A stretch of DNA of 64,000 nucleotides from Actinophytocola sp044466355. GTDB lineage: Bacteria > Actinomycetota > Actinomycetes > Mycobacteriales > Pseudonocardiaceae. The notes below the pieces were generated by a model that saw only the letters and a program-made list of their open reading frames with translations, was not told the origin of the DNA and searched no databases. Below are positions 7,388 through 16,304 of this stretch, piece after piece; the stretch's first letter is position 1, and each line of letters opens with the position of its first letter. Location: the NCBI RefSeq assembly GCF_044466355.1, contig NZ_JBITMQ010000016.1, positions 1 to 64,000 of the forward strand, given 5' to 3'. The translations under genes and the position numbers were made by a program.

Positions 7388-8514
7388 GCCCGTGGGTGTA
7401 CGGGATCGGGAGCAGCCGCTTCGGCAGGCAGCCCGACGCCGAGGTCGCGGACCTCGCCGCACGGGCCGGGCTCGACGCGCTCCGCGACGCCGGTGTCGAC
7501 CGGGTGGACGCCGTCTACGTGGGCACCGTGTTCGGTGAGATGGGGGCCGCGCAGCGGGTGACCCACCGGCTCGGACTGCACGGGGTGCCGGTCGTCCGGA
7601 TCGAGAACGCCTGCGCCAGCTCGACGACCGCACTGCACGAGGCCGCCGCCGCCGTCGCGGCCGGGCGGTACCGGACCGTGCTCGCGCTCGGTGTCGAGCA
7701 CATGTCCCGCCTGCCGAAGGGGCCGCTGCCGCCCGAGCCGCGCGACCCGCACGGCCGCGCCGGGTTGCTGCTGCCCGCCCTGTACGCGATGGCCGCCACC
7801 CGCTACCTCGAGACCACCCCGCTCACCCGCGCTGACCTCGCCGCCGTCGCGGTCAAGAACCACGGCAACGCCCTCGCGAACCCGCTCGCCGAGTTCGGCG
7901 CGCGCCTGTCCGTCGACGAGGTCCTCGCCGCGAAGACCATCGCCGAACCCCTGACACTGCACCAGTGTTCGCCGATCTCCGACGGCGCCGCCGCCGCGGT
8001 CGTCGGCGTCCACAGAGGACACGAACGTGACGTCGAGATCGCCGGCACCGAGCTGCGGTCCGGTGCGCCGTGGGACTCGCGGTCCCCGCACGTGTGGGGT
8101 TTCGACGTCGTGCGCGACACCGCGCGCGCCGCGTACGCCACCGCGGGCATCGGCCCGGACGACGTGGACCTCGTCGAGTGCCACGACGCGTTCACCATCG
8201 GCGAGGTCACCACGACCGAGTCGCTCGGCCTCGCGGACGTCGGGGAGGGATACCGGCTCGTCCGCGACGGCGTGACCGCCGTGGACGGCAAGACCCCGGT
8301 CAACCCGTCGGGCGGGCTGCTCGGCCGCGGCCACCCGCTCGGCGCCACGGGCCTCGGGCAGGTGTACGAGGTCGTCACCCAGCTGCGGCACGAGGCGGGG
8401 GAGCGGCAGGTCGCGCACGCGCGCACCGGCGTCGTCGAGACCATGGGCGGCGGCGTCACCGGCATCGACGGCAACGCGTGCGTCGTCGTCGTGTTCCGCG
8501 GGAGGGACCGGTGA
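7384..8514 (+). CDS. SCP2/SCPx-type thiolase
   Basis: The product has 376 residues. The nucleophile Cys lies at about C77 in ENACASS, and the general-base His in GRGHPLGATG. The HD pair in VECHDAFTIGE fits thiolase-lipid-carrier family members. It should cleave a 3-oxoacyl-CoA with CoA to acetyl- or propionyl-CoA and a shortened acyl-CoA. Having Cys at the first site separates it from Ltp2-like retro-aldolases, which lack it. It overlaps the DUF35 gene and the first ligase gene by 4 bp each. Confidence 0.9.
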   Translation: MSPWVYGIGSSRFGRQPDAEVADLAARAGLDALRDAGVDRVDAVYVGTVFGEMGAAQRVTHRLGLHGVPVVRIENACASSTTALHEAAAAVAAGRYRTVLALGVEHMSRLPKGPLPPEPRDPHGRAGLLLPALYAMAATRYLETTPLTRADLAAVAVKNHGNALANPLAEFGARLSVDEVLAAKTIAEPLTLHQCSPISDGAAAAVVGVHRGHERDVEIAGTELRSGAPWDSRSPHVWGFDVVRDTARAAYATAGIGPDDVDLVECHDAFTIGEVTTTESLGLADVGEGYRLVRDGVTAVDGKTPVNPSGGLLGRGHPLGATGLGQVYEVVTQLRHEAGERQVAHARTGVVETMGGGVTGIDGNACVVVVFRGRDR

Positions 8515-9986
8515 ACCTCGCCACCCTGCTGCACCGCAACGCCCGCCGCGCGCCCGGCCGCCTCGCCATTGTCCAGGGGGACCACCGCGTCACCTACGCC
8601 GAGCTGTCCGTGCGTGTCGCCCGCCTCGCCGGGCTCCTGCACGCGCAGGGGGTCCGGCCCGGTGACCGCGTCGGCATCCTGCAGCGCAACGGGATCCCGT
8701 TGCTGGAGTCGCTGCTCGCCTGCTTCCACGGCGGGTTCGCCGCGGTCCCGGTGAACGCCCGAAGCACGCCGTACGAGGTCGGCGTCATCGCCGACGACGC
8801 GGCCGCGGCCGCCTGGCTGATCACCGCCGAGTACACCGGGCACGTCGACGGCACTGTCCTGCACGGTGCCGTGGCCGACGCGGAACCGTTGCCGCGACAC
8901 GGTTCCGCGGGCGACGACCCGGCGTGGATCTTCTACACCTCCGGTACCACCGGCCGTCCCAAGGGGGCCGTGCTCAGCCACGCGAACCTCGCCGCCATGG
9001 TCCTCGCGTACCTCGCCGACGTGCGCGACCTCGACGGCCACGCCACAGTCCTGCACGCCGCACCGCTCACCCACGGCTCCGGGCTCTACGCCCTGCCCGC
9101 CATCGCCAAGGGCGCGACCCAGCTGATCACCGCGTCCCGTGCCTACGACCCCGCCGAGGTGCTCGGCCTCGTCGAGACCGAACGGGTCACCGACATCGCC
9201 TTCCTCGCCCCCACGATGGTCAACCGGCTCGTCCGTGCACAGCAGGAGAACCCGCGCGACACCGGGTCCCTCGTCAACGTCGTGTACGGCGGCGCACCCA
9301 TGTACCCCACGGACATCGCCCGCGCGCTCGACGTGTTCGGGCCGGTGTTCTCGCAGATCTACGGGCAGGCCGAGGCGCCCGTCACGATCACCACGCTGCA
9401 CCGCACCGAGCACACCGAGGAGCGGTACGGCACCGTCGGCCACGCCTACACCTCCGTCGAGATCGGCGTCCGCGACGGCGACACCGTGACCGACCGCGGT
9501 GACGGGGAGATCGTCGTTCGCGGTGCCGTGGTGATGACCGGGTACTGGCGCAATCCCGAGGCGACCGCGACGTCCATCGTGGACGGCTGGCTGCGGACCG
9601 GTGACATCGGCCGGATCGAGGCCGACGGCACGGTCCGCCTGCTCGACCGGGACAAGGACGTGGTCATCAGCGGCGGCGCCAACATCTACCCGCGCGAGGT
9701 CGAGGAGGTCATCCTCACCCACCCCGACGTCCGCGAGGTCGCGGTCGTGGGCGCACCGGACGCCGAGTGGGGCGAGCGGCTCGTCGCGGCCGTCGTCGCC
9801 GAGGAGGGCGCCGACCGGGCCGCGCTGTCCGAGCAGATCGAGAAGCTCTGCCGGGAACGCCTGTCCGGCTACAAGGTCCCGCGCGACATCGAGTGGATGT
9901 CGCAGCTGCCCAAAAGCCCCTACGGCAAGGTTCTCAAGCGCGAGCTGCGGGACCGGTACTGGAGTGGTCGTGACCGTGTCATCTGA
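8511..9986 (+). CDS. AMP-forming acyl-CoA ligase 1
   Basis: The product has 491 residues in the adenylate-forming (ANL) family. It has the ATP loop YTSGTTGRPKG (about 142-152), the A5-type motif YGQAEAP, the A7/A8 region GWLRTGDIG and DRDKDVVISGGANIYP, and the A10 lysine region in SPYGKVLKRELR. It activates a carboxylic acid to its acyl-CoA through an acyl-AMP. GTG 8511 overlaps the thiolase stop by 4 bp. The substrate is unknown. Together with the second ligase it implies that the imported compound is a free acid, or that a pathway acid must be re-activated. Confidence 0.92.
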   Translation: MNLATLLHRNARRAPGRLAIVQGDHRVTYAELSVRVARLAGLLHAQGVRPGDRVGILQRNGIPLLESLLACFHGGFAAVPVNARSTPYEVGVIADDAAAAAWLITAEYTGHVDGTVLHGAVADAEPLPRHGSAGDDPAWIFYTSGTTGRPKGAVLSHANLAAMVLAYLADVRDLDGHATVLHAAPLTHGSGLYALPAIAKGATQLITASRAYDPAEVLGLVETERVTDIAFLAPTMVNRLVRAQQENPRDTGSLVNVVYGGAPMYPTDIARALDVFGPVFSQIYGQAEAPVTITTLHRTEHTEERYGTVGHAYTSVEIGVRDGDTVTDRGDGEIVVRGAVVMTGYWRNPEATATSIVDGWLRTGDIGRIEADGTVRLLDRDKDVVISGGANIYPREVEEVILTHPDVREVAVVGAPDAEWGERLVAAVVAEEGADRAALSEQIEKLCRERLSGYKVPRDIEWMSQLPKSPYGKVLKRELRDRYWSGRDRVI

Positions 9987-11550
9987 GCGCGTCGGCTGGC
10001 CGGCCGGGCTCGACGCCCCCGTGCCGGCCGGGTACGCGATCGCGCACGCCGCGTGCGACCGCTGGGCGGACGACCCGGCCCGCCGTGCCCTGCTCGACCT
10101 GAGCGGCGGCGAGCCGAGGTGGTGGACCTTCGCCGACGTCCGGGACGCGTCGAGCAGGCTCGCCAACGCCCTTGCCGCACAAGGGGTCCGGTTCGGCGAC
10201 CGGGTCGCGATCGCGCTGCCGCAGAGCGCGGACGCGGCACTCGCGCACCTCGCCGTCTACCGGCTGGGCGCGATCGCGGTGCCGATCAGCCTCATGCACC
10301 GCGAGGAGGCCATCGCCCAGCGGCTGTCCGACAGCGGCGCCACCGTCGCGATCACCTCCGCCGAGCACTGGGCCGCGGTCGTCGAGCACAGCGCGGTCGC
10401 CGACGGTGTCACCTGGCTGCGCACCGGTACCCCCGAGTTCACGGCCATGACCACCTCCGGGTCGACCACGACCCCGGGCGCACCGGTCGGCGCGGAGACC
10501 CCGGCCGTCATCGTCTACACCTCCGGTACCACCGGCGCTCCCAAGGGCGTCGTGCACGCACACCGCGTCGTCGCCGCGCACGCCGCCCCGATCTCCCTTG
10601 CCCACGACGGGTTCCCGCGGGAGCACGACCTGCTCTGGAGCCCGGCCGACTGGGCGTGGGCCGGTGGCCTGATCGACTGCCTGCTGTCGGCGTGGCACGC
10701 TGGCGTGCCGATCGTCGCGCACCGGGCCAGGAAGTTCGACCCCGACGAGGTGCTGGACCTCATCGCACGGCACGGGATCCGCAACGCCTTCCTGCCCGCC
10801 ACCGCGTTGCGGCTGCTGCGCCGCTCGGACCGCCGGGCGACGCTGCGCAGCATCATGACCGGGGGCGAGCCGGTCGACGAGGACGTCGTCGCCTGGGCCA
10901 CCGAGGAACTCGGCGCCACCCCGAACGTGGTGTTCGGGCAGACCGAGGCGTCCTGTGTCGTCGGCAACTCCCACGCCGTGCTGCCGCAGCGCCCCGGCGC
11001 GCTGGGCGTCGCCTACCCGGGCGCCGAGGTCGCGGTCCTCGACCCGGGCGGCAGCGCCGAGTGCGCACCGGACGAGCTGGGCGAGATCGCCGTCCGCGCC
11101 GACAGCCCGGCCGTGATGCTCGGCTACTGGCAACGGGAAGCCGACACCGAAGCCAAGATCGTCGACGGCTGGCTGCGCACCGGCGACCTCGGCCGCCGCG
11201 ACGCCGACGGCTACTTCTGGTTCACGGCCCGTGCCGACGACCTGATCATCTCCAGCGGCTACCGCATCGGCCCGGTCGAGATCGAGAGCTGCCTGCAGGC
11301 CGACCCCAGGGTCGCCGAGGTCGCCGTGGTCGGGCGGGCCGACGCGGAACGCGGGCAGGTCGTGTGCGCGCTCGTCGTGCCGCACGACGGTGTAGCGCGC
11401 ACCGACGTGCTGGCCGACGAGCTGCGTGCGCGGGTGCGCGGGCGCCTGGCCACCTACGAGGTGCCGAGGGTCGTCGAGTTCCTCGACGCGCTGCCGCGCA
11501 CCACCACCGGCAAGGTCCAGCGCTCCGCCATCCGGCGGGCAGGGGAGTGA
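9970..11550 (+). CDS. AMP-forming acyl-CoA synthetase 2 (acetyl/medium-chain type)
   Basis: The product has about 526 residues and belongs to a different ANL subgroup from its neighbour. The body resembles medium-chain acyl-CoA synthetases: YTSGTTGAPKG for ATP, a tryptophan-rich DLLWSPADWAWAGG, FGQTEA, GWLRTGDLG, ADDLIISSGYRIGP and the catalytic-lysine end TTTGKVQRS. I chose GTG 9970 because GGAG lies 5 bp upstream; it overlaps the previous gene by 17 bp, and GTG 9976 is also possible. It likely activates a small or branched acid from the same pathway. Confidence 0.9.
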   Translation: MTVSSERVGWPAGLDAPVPAGYAIAHAACDRWADDPARRALLDLSGGEPRWWTFADVRDASSRLANALAAQGVRFGDRVAIALPQSADAALAHLAVYRLGAIAVPISLMHREEAIAQRLSDSGATVAITSAEHWAAVVEHSAVADGVTWLRTGTPEFTAMTTSGSTTTPGAPVGAETPAVIVYTSGTTGAPKGVVHAHRVVAAHAAPISLAHDGFPREHDLLWSPADWAWAGGLIDCLLSAWHAGVPIVAHRARKFDPDEVLDLIARHGIRNAFLPATALRLLRRSDRRATLRSIMTGGEPVDEDVVAWATEELGATPNVVFGQTEASCVVGNSHAVLPQRPGALGVAYPGAEVAVLDPGGSAECAPDELGEIAVRADSPAVMLGYWQREADTEAKIVDGWLRTGDLGRRDADGYFWFTARADDLIISSGYRIGPVEIESCLQADPRVAEVAVVGRADAERGQVVCALVVPHDGVARTDVLADELRARVRGRLATYEVPRVVEFLDALPRTTTGKVQRSAIRRAGE

Positions 11551-11558
11551 GGACACAC

Positions 11559-12368
11559 ATGGGGATTCCCCGGGAGTGGGAGACGATCGAGGTCGACGAG
11601 GCCGACTCGATCGCCACCGTGACGCTCAACCGGCCCGACCGGATGAACGTCATGAACCTGACCATGCGCGACGAGCTGGTCGCGTGCTTCGACCACCTGC
11701 GCACGGCCGTCGACAAGGTGCGTGTCGTCGTGGTCACCGGCGCCGGTGACGCGTTCTGTGCGGGCGGCGACGTCAACGACTTCGACGGCACCGCCGCCGA
11801 GGACCTGCACGACCTGATGCGGTTGCGCAGCCACCGCTGGTTCCAGGGCCTGTGGTCGCTGCCGCAGCCCACGATCGCCGCGGTCAACGGCACGGCGGCG
11901 GGCGGCGGTGCGAACCTCGTGCTCGCCACCGACCTCGCCATCGCCTCCGACCGCGCCCGGTTCGGCGAGACGTTCATCCGTGTCGGACTGATGCCCGACC
12001 TCGGCGGCCTGTACCTGCTGCCGCGCCTCGTCGGGCTGCGCAAGGCGAAGGAGCTGTGCTTCTCCGGTGAGCTGATCCCGGCCGAGCAGCTCGCCGAGCT
12101 CGGGCTGGTGTCGCGGGTCGTACCGCACGCGGACCTGTACGCCGAGACCATGCGGCTCGCACAGGACCTCGCGGCGAAACCGAGGCACACCCTGGCGCTC
12201 ACCAAGATGGTGCTCAACCGGGCCACCGAGCAGTCCATGGAAGAGGTGCTGCTCAACGAGCTCCTCGGCCAGTCCTACCTGTTCGGCACCCGCGACCAGC
12301 GGGACGCGCTCGCCGCGTTCCTCCATCCGTCCACATCGGACGGAAAGGCGGTGGACGGTGACCGGTAG
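11559..12368 (+). CDS. Enoyl-CoA hydratase/isomerase (crotonase family)
   Basis: The product has 269 residues. The oxyanion-hole segments are FCAGGDVND and NGTAAGGGANL. Compared with classical hydratases, the two catalytic Glu positions appear replaced: GGGCEL is GGGANL, and the PE position is TF. An Asp is present in MPDLGG, as in PaaG-like isomerases. This suggests an isomerase or a hydratase with Asp chemistry rather than a textbook crotonase. ATG 11559 follows the ligase stop by 8 bp, and the C-terminus overlaps the MaoC gene by 11 bp. Confidence 0.88.
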   Translation: MGIPREWETIEVDEADSIATVTLNRPDRMNVMNLTMRDELVACFDHLRTAVDKVRVVVVTGAGDAFCAGGDVNDFDGTAAEDLHDLMRLRSHRWFQGLWSLPQPTIAAVNGTAAGGGANLVLATDLAIASDRARFGETFIRVGLMPDLGGLYLLPRLVGLRKAKELCFSGELIPAEQLAELGLVSRVVPHADLYAETMRLAQDLAAKPRHTLALTKMVLNRATEQSMEEVLLNELLGQSYLFGTRDQRDALAAFLHPSTSDGKAVDGDR

Positions 12369-12816
12369 GCACTTCGAGGAGTTCGCGGTCGGCGACGTGT
12401 ACGTGCACGTCCCGTCCAGGACCGTGACCGAGACGGACAACGTGCTGTTCTCCACGATGACGATGAACCCGCAGCCGCTGCACCTCGACGCGGAGTTCGC
12501 GCGCACCACCGAACACGGCAGGCCGGTCGTGAACGGCATGTTCACGCTCGCGCTCATGATGGGCCTGACCGTGCACGACACGACGCTCGGCACCACGCTC
12601 GGCAACCTCGGCTTCTCGTCGATCGACTTCCACCGCCCGGTGTTCGCCGGCGACACGCTCACCGCCGAGACCGAGGTGGTCGGCGTGCGGCCGTCGCGGT
12701 CCAAGCCCGACCGCGGCATCGTCGAGTTCGAGCACCGCGCCCGCAACCAGCGCGGCGAGCTGCTGATCACCTGCCGCCGCGCTGGCATGATCCTGCGGAA
12801 GGAGGCGGCGGCGTGA
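12358..12816 (+). CDS. MaoC-like hot-dog hydratase (mesaconyl/itaconyl-CoA hydratase type)
   Basis: The product has 152 residues in a single hot-dog fold. The hydratase motif reads TMNPQPLHLDAEFA (about 35-48), the variant seen in mesaconyl-CoA/beta-methylmalyl-CoA hydratases. It directly precedes a CitE-like lyase and overlaps it by 4 bp. In Mycobacterium tuberculosis a MaoC gene (Rv2499c) also neighbours the CitE-like Rv2498c, an (R)-citramalyl/hydroxyacyl-CoA lyase of itaconate and leucine breakdown. By analogy this enzyme would hydrate a C5 dicarboxyl-CoA ester. The exact substrate is inference. Confidence 0.85.
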   Translation: MTGRHFEEFAVGDVYVHVPSRTVTETDNVLFSTMTMNPQPLHLDAEFARTTEHGRPVVNGMFTLALMMGLTVHDTTLGTTLGNLGFSSIDFHRPVFAGDTLTAETEVVGVRPSRSKPDRGIVEFEHRARNQRGELLITCRRAGMILRKEAAA

Positions 12817-13658
12817 CCCCGGCCCGCTCCTGGCTGTACGTGCCGGCCCACGACGAACGCAAGATCGCGAAGGCGCGCACCGCGGGCGCCGACGCGGTGA
12901 TCCTCGACCTCGAGGACGGCACTCCGGCCGACCGCAAGGAGATCGCCCGCGATCTCGTCGCCAGGGAGCTCGCCGACCGGCCCGGTCCCACCCGGTACTG
13001 GGTGCGGATCAACGCGGTCGAACCCGGCACCGGCTGGGAAGCGGACGTCGACGCCGCCCACGCCGCGGCGGGGCTGGTGATCGCCAAGGTGTCGCGGGCC
13101 GACCAGGTGCGTGCGGTGCACGAACGCGCCGGTGAGCGGGAGCTGGCCCCGATCGTCACCGAGAACGCGGCCGGGGTGCTCGCGATGGCGGAGACGCTGA
13201 CCGCCGCGCCGACCGTGCGGGTCGCGTTCTGGGGTTCGGAGGACCTCCAGGCCGACCTCGGTGCCCGCGCGGTCCGCGACGACGCGGGCGACCTGCTGGA
13301 CGTGTTCCGCGTGGTGCGGTCGCTGTTCCTCATCCACTGCGCGGCCGCCGGGGTCGCCGCCGTGGACACGCCGTGCCTGGACATCCGCGACCTCGACGCG
13401 GTCGCCACCGACAGCCGCGCCGCCTACCTCCTCGGGTTCGCGGGCAAGCAGGTGATCCACCCGGCCCACGTGCCGAACGTCAACGCCGGTTTCCTGCCCA
13501 CCGACGCGGAGGTCGCCGCCGCGCGGGCGGTGCTCGCGGCGTTCGGCGACCGCGACGGCGGCGCCTACCGGGTCGCGGGCGGCATGGTCGACCAACCCCA
13601 CCTGCGCAGCGCGAAGGCCGTGCTCGCCAGGGCAACCGAGGCGGGAGCCACCCCATGA
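12813..13658 (+). CDS. CitE-like (HpcH/HpaI family) acyl-CoA lyase
   Basis: The product has 281 residues in a TIM barrel. Family motifs are the opening RSWLYVPAHDE, VILDLEDGTPADRK (about 29-42), the Mg2+ ligands in IVTENAAG and WGSEDLQADLG, and GKQVIHPAHV near the end. Free-standing CitE-like proteins cleave malyl-, methylmalyl- or citramalyl-CoA to acetyl- or propionyl-CoA plus glyoxylate or pyruvate. No citD or citF is nearby, so it is not part of a citrate lyase complex. Pairing with the MaoC hydratase fits hydration followed by C-C cleavage. Confidence 0.88.
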   Translation: MTPARSWLYVPAHDERKIAKARTAGADAVILDLEDGTPADRKEIARDLVARELADRPGPTRYWVRINAVEPGTGWEADVDAAHAAAGLVIAKVSRADQVRAVHERAGERELAPIVTENAAGVLAMAETLTAAPTVRVAFWGSEDLQADLGARAVRDDAGDLLDVFRVVRSLFLIHCAAAGVAAVDTPCLDIRDLDAVATDSRAAYLLGFAGKQVIHPAHVPNVNAGFLPTDAEVAAARAVLAAFGDRDGGAYRVAGGMVDQPHLRSAKAVLARATEAGATP

Positions 13659-15046
13659 CCAACAGCGCCGTCGAGATCGCCGAGCACCTCGCGTCCGTGC
13701 GGGACGCCGACCTGCCGGACAGCGCGGTCCGCGCCGCGCACACCTGCATGGTCGACACGTTCTCCGTGCTGACCGCGGGCGCCGACACCGACGTGATCCG
13801 CAGGGTCCTGCCCGTGGTGCGGGCGTGGGGCGGCGCACCGCAGGCGACCGTGTGGGGCACGGGGGAGCGAGTACCCGACCACTCCGCGGTGTTCGCCAAC
13901 GCCGCGATGGTGCACCAGTACGACTTCGACGACACCCACGACACCGCGGTCTGCCACCCGACCGGCGCGTCGCTCACCGCGGCGCTCGCGGTCGCCGAGG
14001 CCGAGGGCGGGGTCAGCGGCGAGCTGCTGACCCGCGCCGTCGTCGCGGGCAACGACCTCACCTGCCGGATCGCCGGCGCCATCGACGGTGGCCTGTGGGA
14101 CTTCCCGTGGGTGCGCGCGCCGGTCGCCGGGATCTTCGGCGCCACCGCGGCGGCGGGGGTCGTGCTGGGCCTGGACGCCGGGCGGATGCACGCCGCGCTC
14201 GGGCTCGCGCTGCCGCAGGCCGCGGGCACGCTCGAGTCGGTCACCGGCCACAGGTCGATGGTGCGGTCGATCCGCGACGGCCTGGCGTACAAGGACGCGA
14301 TCGTCGCGGCCCGCCTCGCGCAGGCCGGTGTGCGTGGTGACGACCGGGTGTTCGACGGCCCGTACGGCCTGTACGGCGCGTACTTCGACGGGAAGTACTC
14401 GCCGGAACGCCTGACCGCCGGGCTGGGCACGCGGTACGCGGGCGACGGGGTGTCGCTCAAGCCCTGGCCGAGTTGCAGGCACACCCACGCCACGCTGACC
14501 GCGTACCTGGAGGTGCTGGCACGTCCCGAGTTCGCGGCCGCCGAGGTCGCGTCCGTGACCGCGTACGTCGGCACCGGCAACCTGCGGCTCTGCGACGGGA
14601 AACCCTGGCCCGCCAACCACATCGACGCGCTGTGCCACCTGCCGTTCGTGTTGTCGGTGGCGACCGTGCACCGCGAGGTGCCGCTGCGCGCGTTCGAACA
14701 GGAGGGCCGCGCGGACCCCGCCGTGCGCGACGCGGCCACCCGGGTCCGGTGGGAGCACGACCCCGCGCACGACCGGCTCGGCACGATCGAGCCCGGCCGG
14801 GTGCGTGTCGAGTTCACCGACGGCCGCGTCGCCGAGGCCGTCGCCGAACGCGGGCTCGGCCACCCCGAGCACCCGCTGTCGGCCGAGCAGCAGCGCCGCA
14901 AGTGGCGGGACTGCGTCACCCACGGCGCGCCGAAACTCGCCGGTGCCAAGGCGGACGCGTTGTACGACGCCATCCGGCGGGTGCCGGAGATGACCGACGT
15001 CCGTGAACTCGGTGAGGAGGTCCGCCGTGCGGTAGCCGAGCAGTAA
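13655..15046 (+). CDS. MmgE/PrpD family protein
   Basis: The product has 463 residues over the full family length: a helical N-terminal domain with NAAMVHQYDFDDTHD (the usual substrate-site segment) and a C-terminal domain with KPWPSCRHTHATL. The family contains 2-methylcitrate dehydratase (PrpD), iminodisuccinate epimerase and cis-aconitate decarboxylase, the enzyme that makes itaconate. With acyl-CoA ligases, a MaoC hydratase and a CitE lyase beside it, handling of a tricarboxylate or branched dicarboxylate is likely. No prpB or prpC accompanies it, so the plain methylcitrate cycle is unlikely. Confidence 0.88.
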   Translation: MTNSAVEIAEHLASVRDADLPDSAVRAAHTCMVDTFSVLTAGADTDVIRRVLPVVRAWGGAPQATVWGTGERVPDHSAVFANAAMVHQYDFDDTHDTAVCHPTGASLTAALAVAEAEGGVSGELLTRAVVAGNDLTCRIAGAIDGGLWDFPWVRAPVAGIFGATAAAGVVLGLDAGRMHAALGLALPQAAGTLESVTGHRSMVRSIRDGLAYKDAIVAARLAQAGVRGDDRVFDGPYGLYGAYFDGKYSPERLTAGLGTRYAGDGVSLKPWPSCRHTHATLTAYLEVLARPEFAAAEVASVTAYVGTGNLRLCDGKPWPANHIDALCHLPFVLSVATVHREVPLRAFEQEGRADPAVRDAATRVRWEHDPAHDRLGTIEPGRVRVEFTDGRVAEAVAERGLGHPEHPLSAEQQRRKWRDCVTHGAPKLAGAKADALYDAIRRVPEMTDVRELGEEVRRAVAEQ

Positions 15047-15047
15047 C

Positions 15048-15758
15048 ATGCGGTATTTCAGCCTCGCGCCATCGAACAGGGGAGTGGTCCACGTGCCGGA
15101 GCGGAACGCGTTCGCGGCGACACTGCGAGACCGGATCGCGCAGCAGCTGCGCGACCAGATCCTCAGTGGTGTGCTGCCCAACAACTCCAAGATCGGCATC
15201 GACGAGCTCGCCGAGCAGTTCGGCAGCAGCCGCACCCCCGTCCGCGAGGCGCTGATCGAGCTGTCGCACCAGGGACTCGTCGAGATCGTGCCGCGCAGGG
15301 GCGCGACGGTCACCGGCATGTCCGTCGACACCGTCCGGGACAACTTCAACGTCTTCGGCGGCCTGTCCGGGCTGGCCGCGGAGTGGACGACGATGCGTGC
15401 GAACGACGAGACGATCGCGCGGCTCCGCGGGATCGTCGACGAGGCCGGGCCGGACATGTCGGCCGAGGCGCTGATCGAGAACAACTGGCGGCTGCACCGG
15501 GAGATCAACCGCAACTGCGGTTCCGACCGGCTCATCGCGTTGATCGGCCAGCTGTCCTCGACCATGCCGGCCAGCTACTTCACCTTGATCCCAGAACAGG
15601 TCCAGATCAGCCTGCGCGAGCACGCGGACCTGGTCAACGCCATCGCCCGCGGCGACGCGGCCGGTGCGCGCTTCCTCGCCGAACACCACCTTCGGCAGGC
15701 AGGAGAACAGATGGTGCAGCGCATCGAGAGCGCCGCGCGGGACACGGCGGCGTCATGA
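15048..15758 (+). CDS. GntR-family (FCD) transcriptional regulator of the operon
   Basis: The product has 236 residues. It has a winged HTH (about 20-85; IGIDELAEQFGSSRTPVREALIELSHQGLV) and an all-helical FCD effector domain with the metal-binding pattern spread over NNWRLHREIN (about 146-155), HADLVNAI and LAEHHLRQ. FCD proteins usually bind a carboxylic acid and act as repressors. ATG 15048 is 1 bp after the PrpD stop; GTG 15093, preceded by GGGGAG, would remove 15 residues outside the HTH. As gene nine of the operon it is probably autoregulated by a pathway acid. Confidence 0.9.
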   Translation: MRYFSLAPSNRGVVHVPERNAFAATLRDRIAQQLRDQILSGVLPNNSKIGIDELAEQFGSSRTPVREALIELSHQGLVEIVPRRGATVTGMSVDTVRDNFNVFGGLSGLAAEWTTMRANDETIARLRGIVDEAGPDMSAEALIENNWRLHREINRNCGSDRLIALIGQLSSTMPASYFTLIPEQVQISLREHADLVNAIARGDAAGARFLAEHHLRQAGEQMVQRIESAARDTAAS

Positions 15759-16192
15759 CCGCGGCAGCGGCGCGGCGCGCCGAGCCCGTACTGGACGACG
15801 ACGCGGCGGCGCTGCTCGCGGCGAAGGCGGTCGAGCTGGCCAAGGCGGCCGGGCTGCGGGTGGCGGCGGTCGTGGTCGACGCCGCGGGCCAGGTCGTCGC
15901 CGTGCGACGCCAGGCCGACTCGTACCCGACGACGTACAACATCGCCCGCGCGAAGGCCTTCACCTCGGCCAACTTCGGGCGCGAGTCCGGTGAGATGGGC
16001 AGGTTGCTGGCCGGCGTGGAACGCGGCATCCACATCACGCAGGCCGACGACCGGCTGCTGTTCGTCGACGGCGGCTGCCCACTGGTGCGCGACGGCGTGC
16101 TCGTGGGCGGGATCGGCGTCAGCGGCGCGTCCGCGGACGAGGACCTCGCGTGTGCGCGTGGTGCCGTCGAACACTGGGTGACCGGCCGCTGA
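15755..16192 (+). CDS. GlcG/HbpS family protein
   Basis: The product has 145 residues. The family hallmarks are VAAVVVDAAGQVVAVRRQ, NIARAKAFTSANF and GGIGVSGASADEDLACA. HbpS of Streptomyces binds haem and senses oxidative stress; GlcG-type members occur in many catabolic operons with no defined role. It has no signal peptide and would be cytoplasmic. The gene overlaps the GntR stop by 4 bp and closes the first operon. Confidence 0.88.
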   Translation: MTAAAARRAEPVLDDDAAALLAAKAVELAKAAGLRVAAVVVDAAGQVVAVRRQADSYPTTYNIARAKAFTSANFGRESGEMGRLLAGVERGIHITQADDRLLFVDGGCPLVRDGVLVGGIGVSGASADEDLACARGAVEHWVTGR

Positions 16193-16231
16193 CCAGCGGA
16201 GTCACGTAGCGGTATCGATCTTCCGGCGGCC

Positions 16232-16259
16232 TTGTCGGTGGGAGTGGCCGCATTATAGG
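16232..16259 (+). promoter_or_regulatory. Candidate promoter of the ABC importer operon
   Basis: TTGTCG (16232-16237) and TATAGG (16254-16259) are spaced by 16 bp. An unusually A-rich stretch (TAAAAAATAT) follows before the ATPase start at 16305. The 112-bp gap after the GlcG-like gene supports a separate transcript. Confidence 0.45.
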
Positions 16260-16304
16260 CATAAAAAATATCAGCGACGCTTCAGTGGAGAGGCGGATGT
16301 GCTC

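Noticed and set aside
11454..13838. Long minus-strand open frame over the crotonase-MaoC-CitE genes
   Set aside because: It opposes three well-supported genes, and its translation is Arg/His/Gly-rich with no domain.
13655..15046. MmgE/PrpD gene as evidence for a methylcitrate cycle
   Set aside because: No methylcitrate synthase or methylisocitrate lyase is adjacent; the neighbours instead suggest a CoA-ester pathway with a CitE-type lyase.
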